The notes under the pieces are model-generated. The model was given only the letters and a program-made list of their open reading frames with translations, searched no databases and had not been told where the DNA came from. The position numbers and the translations under genes are program-made. Below, in pieces: positions 14,597 to 22,245 of a DNA stretch of 45,686 nt. Within the stretch, counting starts at the first letter, position 1; each line of letters starts with the position of its first letter. The DNA comes from Phoenicibacter sp963588595 (GTDB taxonomy: Bacteria > Actinomycetota > Coriobacteriia > Coriobacteriales > Eggerthellaceae), in the NCBI GenBank assembly GCA_963588595.1, contig CAVAIA010000032.1, forward strand, positions 1 through 45,686. Reading direction: 5' to 3'.

Positions 14597-16180
14597 ATGT
14601 TTTCTAACGATTTTTGGGTGTTGCTTGCAATATTAGCCTACTTTGTTGTCGTTTTAACTATAGGTTTTGTTTATGCGAAACGTTCAAATTCTTCCACAGA
14701 GGAATACTTTTTAGGAGGACGAAAAGTAGGTCCTTGGTTAACTGCTCTTTCTGCAGAAGCATCGGATATGAGCGGGTATCTTTTAATGGGAATTCCAGGT
14801 CTTGCTTATTTCACGGGTGCCGCTGACGCTGGGTGGACTGTTATAGGTCTTGCAATTGGAACTTGGGCAAATTGGCATTTCACAGCAAAGAGGTTGCGTA
14901 AATATTCTGAGGTTGCAAGTGATGCAATAACGCTTCCAGATTTTTATTCGCGCCGTCTTCATGACGACAAGAATATTATATCCACGATCGCTGCTTTGAT
15001 AATATTGCTATTCTTTTGCGTATACGTTGGGAGTTGTTTTGTCACTTGCGGAAAACTTTTCCACACGCTTTTCGGGATCGACTACATGGCGATGATGGTC
15101 TTAGGAGCGCTTATTGTTTTTCTCTACACTCTTGTTGGAGGCTATCTTAGCGTAGTTGTTACGGACTTCGTTCAAGGATGTTTGATGTTTTTTGCGTTGG
15201 CGGTTGTCATGATCGGTTCGATAACCCTAGCTTCAGGCGTTGAAAACACAATTAGTTTCTTGCAAGACATCCCCGGCTATTTTTCTTTGCTAACGAACGC
15301 AACGCCTCAACTTGGTAGTGATGGAAATCAAATTGTCCAAGATGGGGTTCCTGTTTTCCAAAGCCCCCAATCGATGGGCGTTTTGACAATAGTTTCCTAT
15401 CTTGCTTGGGGTCTTGGATATTTTGGAATGCCTCATGTTCTAGTTAGATTTATGGGGATAAGAAACGCCGATGAACTTCGCAAAAGCAAATATATAGCAG
15501 TTGTTTGGGTGGTAATCTCAATGTTTTGCGCTGTTGCGATAGGCTTGATTGGAAGAGTTGTCGTGCCTACGGAGTTGTTGACCAATAGTGCCGCTGAAAA
15601 CATTTTCATTGTTTTGTCTAGAATGCTTTTGCCTGGATTTATGTGTGGCGTTGTTGTTTCTGGAATTTTAGCAGCGTCGATGAGCTCAGCTTCAGGTTAC
15701 CTTTTGATAGCAGGTTCATCTGTCGCTGAAGACTTATATCGTGGAGTGATAAAGAAAGATGCAACGGACAATCAAGTTATGATTGTGAGCAGAATAGTTT
15801 TAATTTGCGTTTTCTTGCTCGGCATTGTTATTGCTAGCGACGAAAACTCGATTATATTCAAGGTTGTTTCGTTCGCGTGGGCGGGTCTTGGCGCATCATT
15901 TGGACCGCTAACTTTATGCTGTCTCTATTGGAGACGCCTAAATAAGCCAGGCGCGATTGCTGGAATGCTAACAGGTGGGATTTCTGTTATAGCTTGGAAA
16001 TATCTTTTGTCTCCACTAGGCGGGTTGTTTTCTATCTATGAACTTTTGCCATGCTTTTTTATAGCGCTTGCCGTTATGATTATTGTTTCTCTCTTAACGC
16101 CTCCTCCCGAGGATTCTGTCTTAGATGAGTTTGATCATTATATGGACGAGCCTATGAAAGGCGTCCAAGCGAGTGCATAA
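14597..16180 (+). CDS. putP: Sodium/solute symporter, PutP (proline) type
   Basis: This encodes 527 residues from the ATG at 14597; an upstream in-frame ATG (14528) would add a polar, non-conserved stretch ahead of the first membrane helix and lacks a ribosome site, while AAGGAG lies 12 bases before the chosen start. The SSF family signature is clear: STEEYFLGGRKVGPWLTALS after TM1, SAEASDMSGYLLMGIPG in TM2, and YLAWGLGYFGMPHVLVRFMG. About thirteen helices are visible. PutP couples Na+ entry to proline uptake. The C-terminus is short, acidic and cytoplasmic. The mtnN gene begins 25 bases after the stop. Confidence 0.92.
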   Translation: MFSNDFWVLLAILAYFVVVLTIGFVYAKRSNSSTEEYFLGGRKVGPWLTALSAEASDMSGYLLMGIPGLAYFTGAADAGWTVIGLAIGTWANWHFTAKRLRKYSEVASDAITLPDFYSRRLHDDKNIISTIAALIILLFFCVYVGSCFVTCGKLFHTLFGIDYMAMMVLGALIVFLYTLVGGYLSVVVTDFVQGCLMFFALAVVMIGSITLASGVENTISFLQDIPGYFSLLTNATPQLGSDGNQIVQDGVPVFQSPQSMGVLTIVSYLAWGLGYFGMPHVLVRFMGIRNADELRKSKYIAVVWVVISMFCAVAIGLIGRVVVPTELLTNSAAENIFIVLSRMLLPGFMCGVVVSGILAASMSSASGYLLIAGSSVAEDLYRGVIKKDATDNQVMIVSRIVLICVFLLGIVIASDENSIIFKVVSFAWAGLGASFGPLTLCCLYWRRLNKPGAIAGMLTGGISVIAWKYLLSPLGGLFSIYELLPCFFIALAVMIIVSLLTPPPEDSVLDEFDHYMDEPMKGVQASA

Positions 16181-16205
16181 TAAGATTTATGTTTGGGAGT
16201 AAGAA

Positions 16206-16901
16206 ATGAGTTTGCCTTATAAAAAAATTGGGATCATAGGAGCTTTGGATGAAGAAGTTGCTTCTTTAATCGAAAAAACTAATGCGAGGTTTGAAAGAAG
16301 CGCGCTCGAGACAAATTTTTATCGTGCCAATGTCAATGAGTATGAACTTGTCATAGCTAGGTGCGGAGTTGGAAAAGTGAACGCTGCGATTATCGCCCAA
16401 GAGATAATTGATGAGTATGGCGTTGATGCAATGATCAATGTTGGAGTTGCGGGCGCAATTGATTCCAGAATAAAGAGGAACGGAATTGTTATTTCTGAAA
16501 AACTTTATGAGCATGACGTTGATTGTCTTGAAGGTGCTGGTGTTATTTCAAGAATGAAAACATCCGAATTTGTCTCCGATGCAAAACTTGTTAGCGTCGC
16601 TAAAGCTTCTTGTGAACAAGTTTGCGAGAAAGATAACTTTTTTGTTGGAGTTATAGTTTCCGGAGATCAATTCATTTGCACGCTTAAAAAAAAGGAATGG
16701 TTGAGTGAAGAATTTGGTGCTTTATGCGCAGAGATGGAGGGGGCTGCGATTGCGCACACTTGTCAAGTTAACAGCATTCCTTTTTTGGTATTAAGATCTA
16801 TATGCGACTTTGCGGATGAAGGAGCGGCGGAGTCTTTCCAGGAAAATAAGGATGAGGCTCTTGATTTCACAACGGATGTTGTTTTGAAGATGTTGTCATA
16901 A
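16206..16901 (+). CDS. mtnN: 5'-methylthioadenosine/S-adenosylhomocysteine nucleosidase
   Basis: This encodes 231 residues of the PNP/UDP family. GIIGALDEEVASLIEK at the N-terminus, VIARCGVGKVNAAI, INVGVAGAID, SGDQFI, the AEMEGAAIAH ribose-binding segment and RSICDFADEGA carrying the catalytic aspartate are all present. The enzyme removes adenine from MTA and SAH, recycling methyl-cycle by-products and affecting autoinducer-2 precursor supply. The length is normal. GGGAG precedes the ATG. It is probably co-transcribed with the putP-like gene upstream; the relation appears positional. Confidence 0.95.
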   Translation: MSLPYKKIGIIGALDEEVASLIEKTNARFERSALETNFYRANVNEYELVIARCGVGKVNAAIIAQEIIDEYGVDAMINVGVAGAIDSRIKRNGIVISEKLYEHDVDCLEGAGVISRMKTSEFVSDAKLVSVAKASCEQVCEKDNFFVGVIVSGDQFICTLKKKEWLSEEFGALCAEMEGAAIAHTCQVNSIPFLVLRSICDFADEGAAESFQENKDEALDFTTDVVLKMLS

Positions 16902-16964
16902 ATGAATTCTTAGTGTAAAAAAATTTTATTATTGATAATTCCAAGGCATTCCTAATATTTTTGT

Positions 16965-16970
16965 TATACT
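16965..16970 (+). promoter_or_regulatory. Candidate -10 of the rpsA promoter
   Basis: TATACT lies in the 186-base gap before rpsA. The predicted start near 16977 would give a leader of about 110 bases containing the pairing elements described separately. No convincing -35 is seen. Confidence 0.4.
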
Positions 16971-17007
16971 ATCTTTGCTTGTTATTTTGCAAGCAATTGG
17001 TAATATT

Positions 17008-17081
17008 GGCCCCCGAGTTATTTGTTCATTAATTATTAAGAAATCTATCTTGGGGCCCTTGAAAGTTTTAGAAAGGGGTCC
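17008..17081 (+). promoter_or_regulatory. Possible alternative hairpins in the rpsA leader that sequester the ribosome-binding site
   Basis: GGCCCC (17008-17013) can pair with GGGGCC (17052-17057). The same strand at 17052-17060 can instead pair with 17073-17081, which contains the AAGGGG Shine-Dalgarno, in an eight-pair stem with one mismatch and a 12-base loop. The two pairings share bases and exclude each other. This looks like a translational switch but was found by eye only. Confidence 0.35.
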
Positions 17082-17087
17082 TTTATC

Positions 17088-18386
17088 ATGACCGAAATTA
17101 AAAATTTAGATGTGATCGAGCCTTCCGATTTAACGGATGAAGAGTTTGCTAGCATGATCGACGGCTCAATTACGACTATTAACGAAGGTGAGCTCGTTAA
17201 TGGGAAAGTTGTAAAAATTGAGCGCGACGAAGTTCTAGTTGACATCGGCTTTAAGAGCGAGGGTGTTATCCCAGCGCGTGAGTTGTCAATCAGAAAAGAC
17301 GTTGACCCAGCAAGTTGTGTTTCCCTCGGAGATGAGGTTCAAGCGCTAGTTTTGACAAAAGAGGACAAAGATGGTCGCTTGATATTGTCTAAGAAGAGAG
17401 CGGAATATGAGGTCGCTTGGAAGAGAGTTGAAGAGAAATTTAAGGCTGGAGAGATTGTAACTGGTGAGGTTATTGAAGCTGTTAAAGGCGGACTCATTGT
17501 TGACATCGGCCTTAGAGGATTTTTGCCTGCATCTCTTGTTGATATTCGCAGAGTTCGTGAGCTTGACTCTTACCTCAACACTGAAGTTGATGCAAGAATT
17601 ATCGAGATGGACAGAAACAGAAACAACGTTGTTCTTTCTCGCAGAGTTCTTCTTGAAGAAGGAAGAAAAGCAGAGAGGGCTGAAATCTTGTCTAAATTAA
17701 CTAAAGGCATGCGCCTTAAAGGAACCGTTTCTTCAATCGTTGAGTTCGGTGCATTTGTTGACCTTGGTGGGATTGATGGTCTTGTTCACATCTCAGAGCT
17801 TTCTTGGAATCATGTTAATCATCCAAGTGAGGTTATCAGTGTCGGAGAGGAACTTGAGGTTGTTGTTCTCGATGTTGATTTGGAGCGCGAGAGAATTAGC
17901 CTTGGATTAAAACAAACGCAACCTGATCCATGGACTGAGCTTATGGAGAAATATCCTGCTGGGACGATCGTTGATGGAAAGGTAACCAACGTAGTTTCGT
18001 TTGGTGCATTTGTTGAGTTTGAGGAAAACATCGAGGGGCTTGTTCACATCTCTGAACTTGCAACAAAACACATCGACAGCCCAAAACAAGTTGTTCATGT
18101 TGGAGATGAAGTGAAAGTCAAGATCATTGAGTATGATCTTGAGAAGAGAAGAATTTCACTTTCTTGCAAGGCTGCTGCAGAGGAACTCGGGTTTGAAATT
18201 GAAGTTGAAGAGCCTGAGACTAAAGAAGCTCCTGCGGAGGAGGTAACCAAAGACGAGGAAGCTGCTGTAGAGGGCAAAGTCGAAGAAAATAGCGAAGAGA
18301 TAAAAGAGCTTGAAGAAAAGCCCGAGGAAGAGAAGCAAGAAGAAGATGCGCAAGAGGAGAATAGTGAGGATAAACCCGCTGAGTAA
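17088..18386 (+). CDS. rpsA: 30S ribosomal protein S1 (four S1 domains, acidic tail)
   Basis: This encodes 432 residues with four S1 RNA-binding repeats, near residues 37-106, 122-188, 206-276 and 292-361, the usual Actinobacterial count against six in E. coli. Repeats 3 and 4 carry the strong pattern VSSIVEFGAFVDLGGIDGLV and VTNVVSFGAFVEFEENIEGL. The last 65 residues are almost entirely acidic (glutamate-rich, ending in SEDKPAE) with no fold. S1 helps mRNA bind the 30S subunit. AAAGGGG lies close upstream of the ATG. coaE follows after 50 bases and uvrB after that, the conserved Actinobacterial order. Confidence 0.97.
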   Translation: MTEIKNLDVIEPSDLTDEEFASMIDGSITTINEGELVNGKVVKIERDEVLVDIGFKSEGVIPARELSIRKDVDPASCVSLGDEVQALVLTKEDKDGRLILSKKRAEYEVAWKRVEEKFKAGEIVTGEVIEAVKGGLIVDIGLRGFLPASLVDIRRVRELDSYLNTEVDARIIEMDRNRNNVVLSRRVLLEEGRKAERAEILSKLTKGMRLKGTVSSIVEFGAFVDLGGIDGLVHISELSWNHVNHPSEVISVGEELEVVVLDVDLERERISLGLKQTQPDPWTELMEKYPAGTIVDGKVTNVVSFGAFVEFEENIEGLVHISELATKHIDSPKQVVHVGDEVKVKIIEYDLEKRRISLSCKAAAEELGFEIEVEEPETKEAPAEEVTKDEEAAVEGKVEENSEEIKELEEKPEEEKQEEDAQEENSEDKPAE

Positions 18387-18436
18387 ATTTTAGGCGGTCA
18401 AAACTTTTAAAAGCTTTAGTGTAAGAGGGGGGCTTT

Positions 18437-19033
18437 ATGAAAGTTATTTATATTATTGGTGGAATGTGCAATGGCAAGTCTACGATCGGTCATGCGCTAG
18501 AGAAGCACGGCGCTAAGTTTATTGATCTTGACTTGCTTGCAAATGACGGTCAAAAAGAACAAAAAATGATCTTAGAGCTTGCGAAGCTTGATGTTGACGG
18601 TCTCGTTGAAAATGGGGAAGTTAACAGAAGCATTATGTTAGATTATCTTTTTTCTAGCTCATTTGCAACTCAAAGGGTTGATGAAGCAATTCATCCTATA
18701 GTAAAAGAGCTCCTTGACAAGAGGTTAGAGAAGCTCGAAAAGAGCGGGTGTGAGGTTGCTGTTGTCGAGTACACAGGTTATTATGGAAAGCCTAGGGAAG
18801 AAGATATATTTTTAAAGGATGCTGATCTTGTCGTTTGGATTGAGTCATCCTTAAAGGATAAAATCGAGCGAGCTTCTAAACGCGATTTGCCAGCGCATGA
18901 ATTGACTTGGAGAATGAGAGTTCAGCCCTACGATGAGGAGTATGAGGCGGTTGCTGATTACACAATTCACAACAACTCAAGCGAAGAGGCGTTAAGTGAG
19001 TGCGTCGAACAATTGTGGGCTCACTGTCGTTAG
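18437..19033 (+). CDS. coaE: Dephospho-CoA kinase (divergent P-loop)
   Basis: This encodes 198 residues. The position between rpsA and uvrB and the overall pattern (DLDLLAN after strand 2, GEVNRSIMLDYLFSSSFATQ, EAIHPIVKELLDKRLEK, LVVWIESSLKDKIERA) fit CoaE, which phosphorylates dephospho-CoA at the 3'-hydroxyl in the last step of CoA synthesis. The P-loop reads GGMCNGKST (8-16) where CoaE normally has GGIGSGKST; the lysine and Ser/Thr are kept. Its 3' end overlaps uvrB by 38 bases. AGAGGGG precedes the ATG. I consider it a functional but divergent enzyme; a different small-molecule kinase is the alternative. Confidence 0.85.
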   Translation: MKVIYIIGGMCNGKSTIGHALEKHGAKFIDLDLLANDGQKEQKMILELAKLDVDGLVENGEVNRSIMLDYLFSSSFATQRVDEAIHPIVKELLDKRLEKLEKSGCEVAVVEYTGYYGKPREEDIFLKDADLVVWIESSLKDKIERASKRDLPAHELTWRMRVQPYDEEYEAVADYTIHNNSSEEALSECVEQLWAHCR

Positions 19034-21053
19034 TGATTATGAACCTAGCGGAGATCAACCTCGCGCGATTGATAAATTAGCAAAGGGAGTTAATAGCGGC
19101 CTTCGATATCAAACGTTGCTCGGGGTGACGGGGTCTGGAAAAACTTTTACGATGGCAAAACTAATTGAGCGTGTGCAAAAGCCCACGCTCATAATGGCTC
19201 CAAACAAAACTTTAGCGGCGCAACTCGCAGGAGAGTTGCAACATTTTTTTCCAAACAATTCTGTTGTCTATTTCGTATCTTATTATGATTATTATCAACC
19301 TGAGGCTTATGTCCCTTCGAGTGACACATTTATTGAGAAAGATGCATCAATAAATGAAGAGGTTGAAAAACTCAGGCACGCTGCGACAAGTGCGTTGCTT
19401 TCAAGGCGAGATTGCATTGTTGTCGCATCAGTTTCTTGCATTTATGGAATAGGATCTCCCGAAGATTATGCTGGCATGGCTGTCTTCTTGGATAAGAGCC
19501 AGGAATATGAGCGAGACAATTTGATTGCTGACCTCATCAAGATTCAATATGACAGAAACGATTATGAGCTTCAACGCGGGACATTTCGAGTTAGGGGCGA
19601 GTCGATAGACATTTTTCCGCCTTATGAAGATAACCCTTTGCATGTTGGATTTTGGGGAGATGAAATAGAGGAGATCTCTATTGTGGATCGAGTGAGTGGG
19701 GAAGTGTTAAAGGAGCTAGAAAACACGCCAATATGGCCTGCTTCTCATTATGTAACAGCAAGACCTAAATTGAACAACGCGATCAAAACGATTGAAGAAG
19801 AGTTGCAAGTTCGACTAAAAGAGCTTAAAAATAGCAATAAACTTTTGGAAGCTCAAAGGCTTGAGATGAGGACGAACTATGACCTTGAGCTAATTGACAC
19901 GCTTGGGTTTTGTTCTGGAATTGAGAATTACTCGAGGCACCTTGATGGAAGAGCGCCAGGCGAGCCCCCAAGCACTCTAATTGACTATTTTCCCGATGAT
20001 ATGCTTTGCATAATCGATGAATCGCATGTGACATTGCCACAAATTAGAGGAATGCATGAGGGGGACAGGGCGCGCAAAGTGACTTTAGTCGAGCATGGTT
20101 TTCGACTTCCCTCTGCGCTGGACAATCGGCCTTTAAGATTTGATGAGTTTGAACAAAAGATTCCTCAATTCGTCTATGTTTCAGCAACGCCAGGGGATTA
20201 TGAAGAGAAGGTAAGCGAGCAAGTTGTTGAGCAAATAATTCGCCCAACGGGGCTTTTAGACCCACTTGTTGAAGTTCGCCCGATTAAAAGTCAAGTGGAT
20301 GATGTAATTGATGAAGTTAGGAAGCGCGCTTGCAAAGATGAGAGAGTTTTAATAACAACGTTGACTAAGAAAATGGCTGAAGCGCTAACAGATCACCTTC
20401 TTGACCAAGACATAAAAGCTAGATATATGCATTCGGACGTCTCAACTCTCGACCGAGTTGAAATTTTGAGGGAGTTAAGAGAGGGCAAATTCGATTGTTT
20501 GGTCGGTATCAATTTACTTAGAGAGGGGCTCGATTTGCCTGAGGTTTCTCTTGTTGCAATTTTGGATGCTGATAAAGAGGGCTTTTTGAGAAATAAACGA
20601 TCGCTAATTCAAACGATAGGGCGTGCTGCAAGAAATGTAAGCGGAAAAGTTATCATGTATGCCGATAAAGAAACTGATTCGCTTAAAAGTGCAATTGACG
20701 AAACAAGACGCAGGAGATCTATTCAAGAACAATTTAACAAAGATCATGGAATTGAGCCAAAAACAATCGTTAAAAAGATTTCTGACATAACGGATAAAAT
20801 TCGTGACCTTGATGATATTGATGAGGAATTCGTTAAAAGCGAGTTTGATGGTTTGACAAACAGAGAGGTTGAGTCTTTGATTGAGACATTGCAAGAGCAA
20901 ATGTTAGCAGCGTCTCAAGCGTATGATTTTGAAGAGGCTGCAAAGATTCGCGATGAAATTGTTAATGTAAAATCTAGCGTTTATGGTGATTCAGAAAAGG
21001 ACATTCTTGCTGACTTAAAAAGAAGTTCGCGCAAATCTAAAAGGCGACATTAG
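18996..21053 (+). CDS. uvrB: Excinuclease ABC subunit B
   Basis: This encodes 685 residues, full length. The start is GTG at 18996, inside coaE, preceded by AGAGG; no later start codon leaves the conserved SDYEPSGDQPRAIDKL intact. Walker A is GVTGSGKTFT; the damage-gripping beta-hairpin YYDYYQPEAYVPSSDTFIEK follows; CIIDESH, VGINLLREGLDLPEVSLVAI, and IGRAARN give the helicase motifs; the C-terminal UVR motif (SQAYDFEEAAKIRDEI) binds UvrC. UvrB verifies lesions with UvrA and recruits UvrC in nucleotide excision repair. The 38-base overlap with coaE suggests translational coupling. Confidence 0.98.
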   Translation: MSASNNCGLTVVSDYEPSGDQPRAIDKLAKGVNSGLRYQTLLGVTGSGKTFTMAKLIERVQKPTLIMAPNKTLAAQLAGELQHFFPNNSVVYFVSYYDYYQPEAYVPSSDTFIEKDASINEEVEKLRHAATSALLSRRDCIVVASVSCIYGIGSPEDYAGMAVFLDKSQEYERDNLIADLIKIQYDRNDYELQRGTFRVRGESIDIFPPYEDNPLHVGFWGDEIEEISIVDRVSGEVLKELENTPIWPASHYVTARPKLNNAIKTIEEELQVRLKELKNSNKLLEAQRLEMRTNYDLELIDTLGFCSGIENYSRHLDGRAPGEPPSTLIDYFPDDMLCIIDESHVTLPQIRGMHEGDRARKVTLVEHGFRLPSALDNRPLRFDEFEQKIPQFVYVSATPGDYEEKVSEQVVEQIIRPTGLLDPLVEVRPIKSQVDDVIDEVRKRACKDERVLITTLTKKMAEALTDHLLDQDIKARYMHSDVSTLDRVEILRELREGKFDCLVGINLLREGLDLPEVSLVAILDADKEGFLRNKRSLIQTIGRAARNVSGKVIMYADKETDSLKSAIDETRRRRSIQEQFNKDHGIEPKTIVKKISDITDKIRDLDDIDEEFVKSEFDGLTNREVESLIETLQEQMLAASQAYDFEEAAKIRDEIVNVKSSVYGDSEKDILADLKRSSRKSKRRH

Positions 21054-21066
21054 GTCTATCTTGCAC

Positions 21067-21072
21067 TATAAT
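21067..21072 (+). promoter_or_regulatory. -10 element before pheS
   Basis: A perfect TATAAT lies 62 bases before the pheS ATG. No clear -35 is visible 17 bases upstream. The leader would be about 55 bases, too short for a T-box. Confidence 0.4.
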
Positions 21073-21133
21073 TTTATTCGTGTGGTCATTTTAATTAAAT
21101 TGAAAAACTTTTAAATTAGGAGTTTGTTTTTTT

Positions 21134-22195
21134 ATGGCATTAGCAGATGAATTACATGCGCTCAGAGATGAAGTTTCAAAGAAGATCGATCAAGCTATAA
21201 CAAGCGAAAATTTAGATGAAGTTCGCGTTTCAGTTCTTGGAAAGACAGGAAGCTTGACTGGTTATTTGCGATCGATGGGAAGTGTTGCTAAAGAAGATCG
21301 TGCAGAGGTTGGCAAATTAGTAAACTCAGTTAGAAAACAAGTTGAAGAAAGCCTTGAGATTAAGAAAGCGGAGTTGAAGAAGGCTGAGATGAACGCGAGG
21401 ATTGCAGCTTCTTCGGTTGACGTGACTGCTCCTGGAAGATCGATGAGTTGCGGGCATCAACATCTAATCACCAACATAATTGATGAGTGCATAGATATAT
21501 TTTTAGGACTTGGTTTTACGGTTAAACATGGTCGTGAGGTTGAAACTGACTATTACAACTTCGAAGCGTTGAATGCGCCTGCCGATCACCCTTCAAGAAG
21601 CATGCAAGACACTTTTTATTGTGTTGATAACTCTGGAGAGGTTTCTGCAGTCAAAGGTGAAAGTAACATTTTGCTAAGAACGCAAACTTCGGGTTGCCAA
21701 GTTCATGCGATGGAGGACGACGAGCTTCCAATTTATGTGATAGCGCCAGGGAAAGTATATAGAAGAGATGTTGCAGATCCTTCTCATTTGCCTCAATTTC
21801 ACCAAATTGAAGGCCTTGTTGTTGACAAAGGGATTACCTTCGGTGATTTAAAGGGAACGTTGGAGGTCGCTTGCAAGGAAATTTTTGGCGAGGAGAGAAA
21901 GACGCGCTTTCGCGCTCACTATTTTCCTTTCACTGAGCCTTCCTGTGAAGCAGATGTTTCATGCGGAATTTGCGGAGGAAAAGGATGCAGAATGTGCAAA
22001 GGAACAGGCTGGCTCGAAATTTTGGGTTGCGGAATGGTTGATCCTAACGTTTTAGAGATGAGTAACATCGATCCTGAAGAATACACAGGTTTTGCGTTCG
22101 GAATGGGAGTCGAGCGCATAGCATGTCTTAAATATAATGTCCCAGACTTAAGAATGCTCTTGCAAGGGGACGAGCGTTTCTTAAGGCAATTTTAG
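21134..22195 (+). CDS. pheS: Phenylalanyl-tRNA synthetase alpha subunit
   Basis: This encodes 353 residues: an N-terminal coiled-coil domain for tRNA binding (1-90) and a class II catalytic core. Motif 2 is GKVYRRDVADPSHLPQFHQI; motif 3 is FGMGVERIACLKY near the C-terminus. Between them, FPFTEPSCEADVSCGICGGK and the following residues form a four-cysteine cluster (CxxC...CxxC), a metal-knuckle insertion also present in many Gram-positive PheS proteins. The enzyme charges tRNA-Phe as a heterotetramer with PheT, encoded next. TAGGAG precedes the ATG. Confidence 0.98.
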   Translation: MALADELHALRDEVSKKIDQAITSENLDEVRVSVLGKTGSLTGYLRSMGSVAKEDRAEVGKLVNSVRKQVEESLEIKKAELKKAEMNARIAASSVDVTAPGRSMSCGHQHLITNIIDECIDIFLGLGFTVKHGREVETDYYNFEALNAPADHPSRSMQDTFYCVDNSGEVSAVKGESNILLRTQTSGCQVHAMEDDELPIYVIAPGKVYRRDVADPSHLPQFHQIEGLVVDKGITFGDLKGTLEVACKEIFGEERKTRFRAHYFPFTEPSCEADVSCGICGGKGCRMCKGTGWLEILGCGMVDPNVLEMSNIDPEEYTGFAFGMGVERIACLKYNVPDLRMLLQGDERFLRQF

Positions 22196-22245
22196 AAGAG
22201 CAAAAGTCATGAAGTCATGAAATCAAAAGGAGATTTTGAGAAAAA

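Noticed and set aside
21054..21133. T-box or attenuator before pheS
   Set aside because: The gap is only 80 bases and no T-box sequence, stem-loop ladder or terminator is visible.
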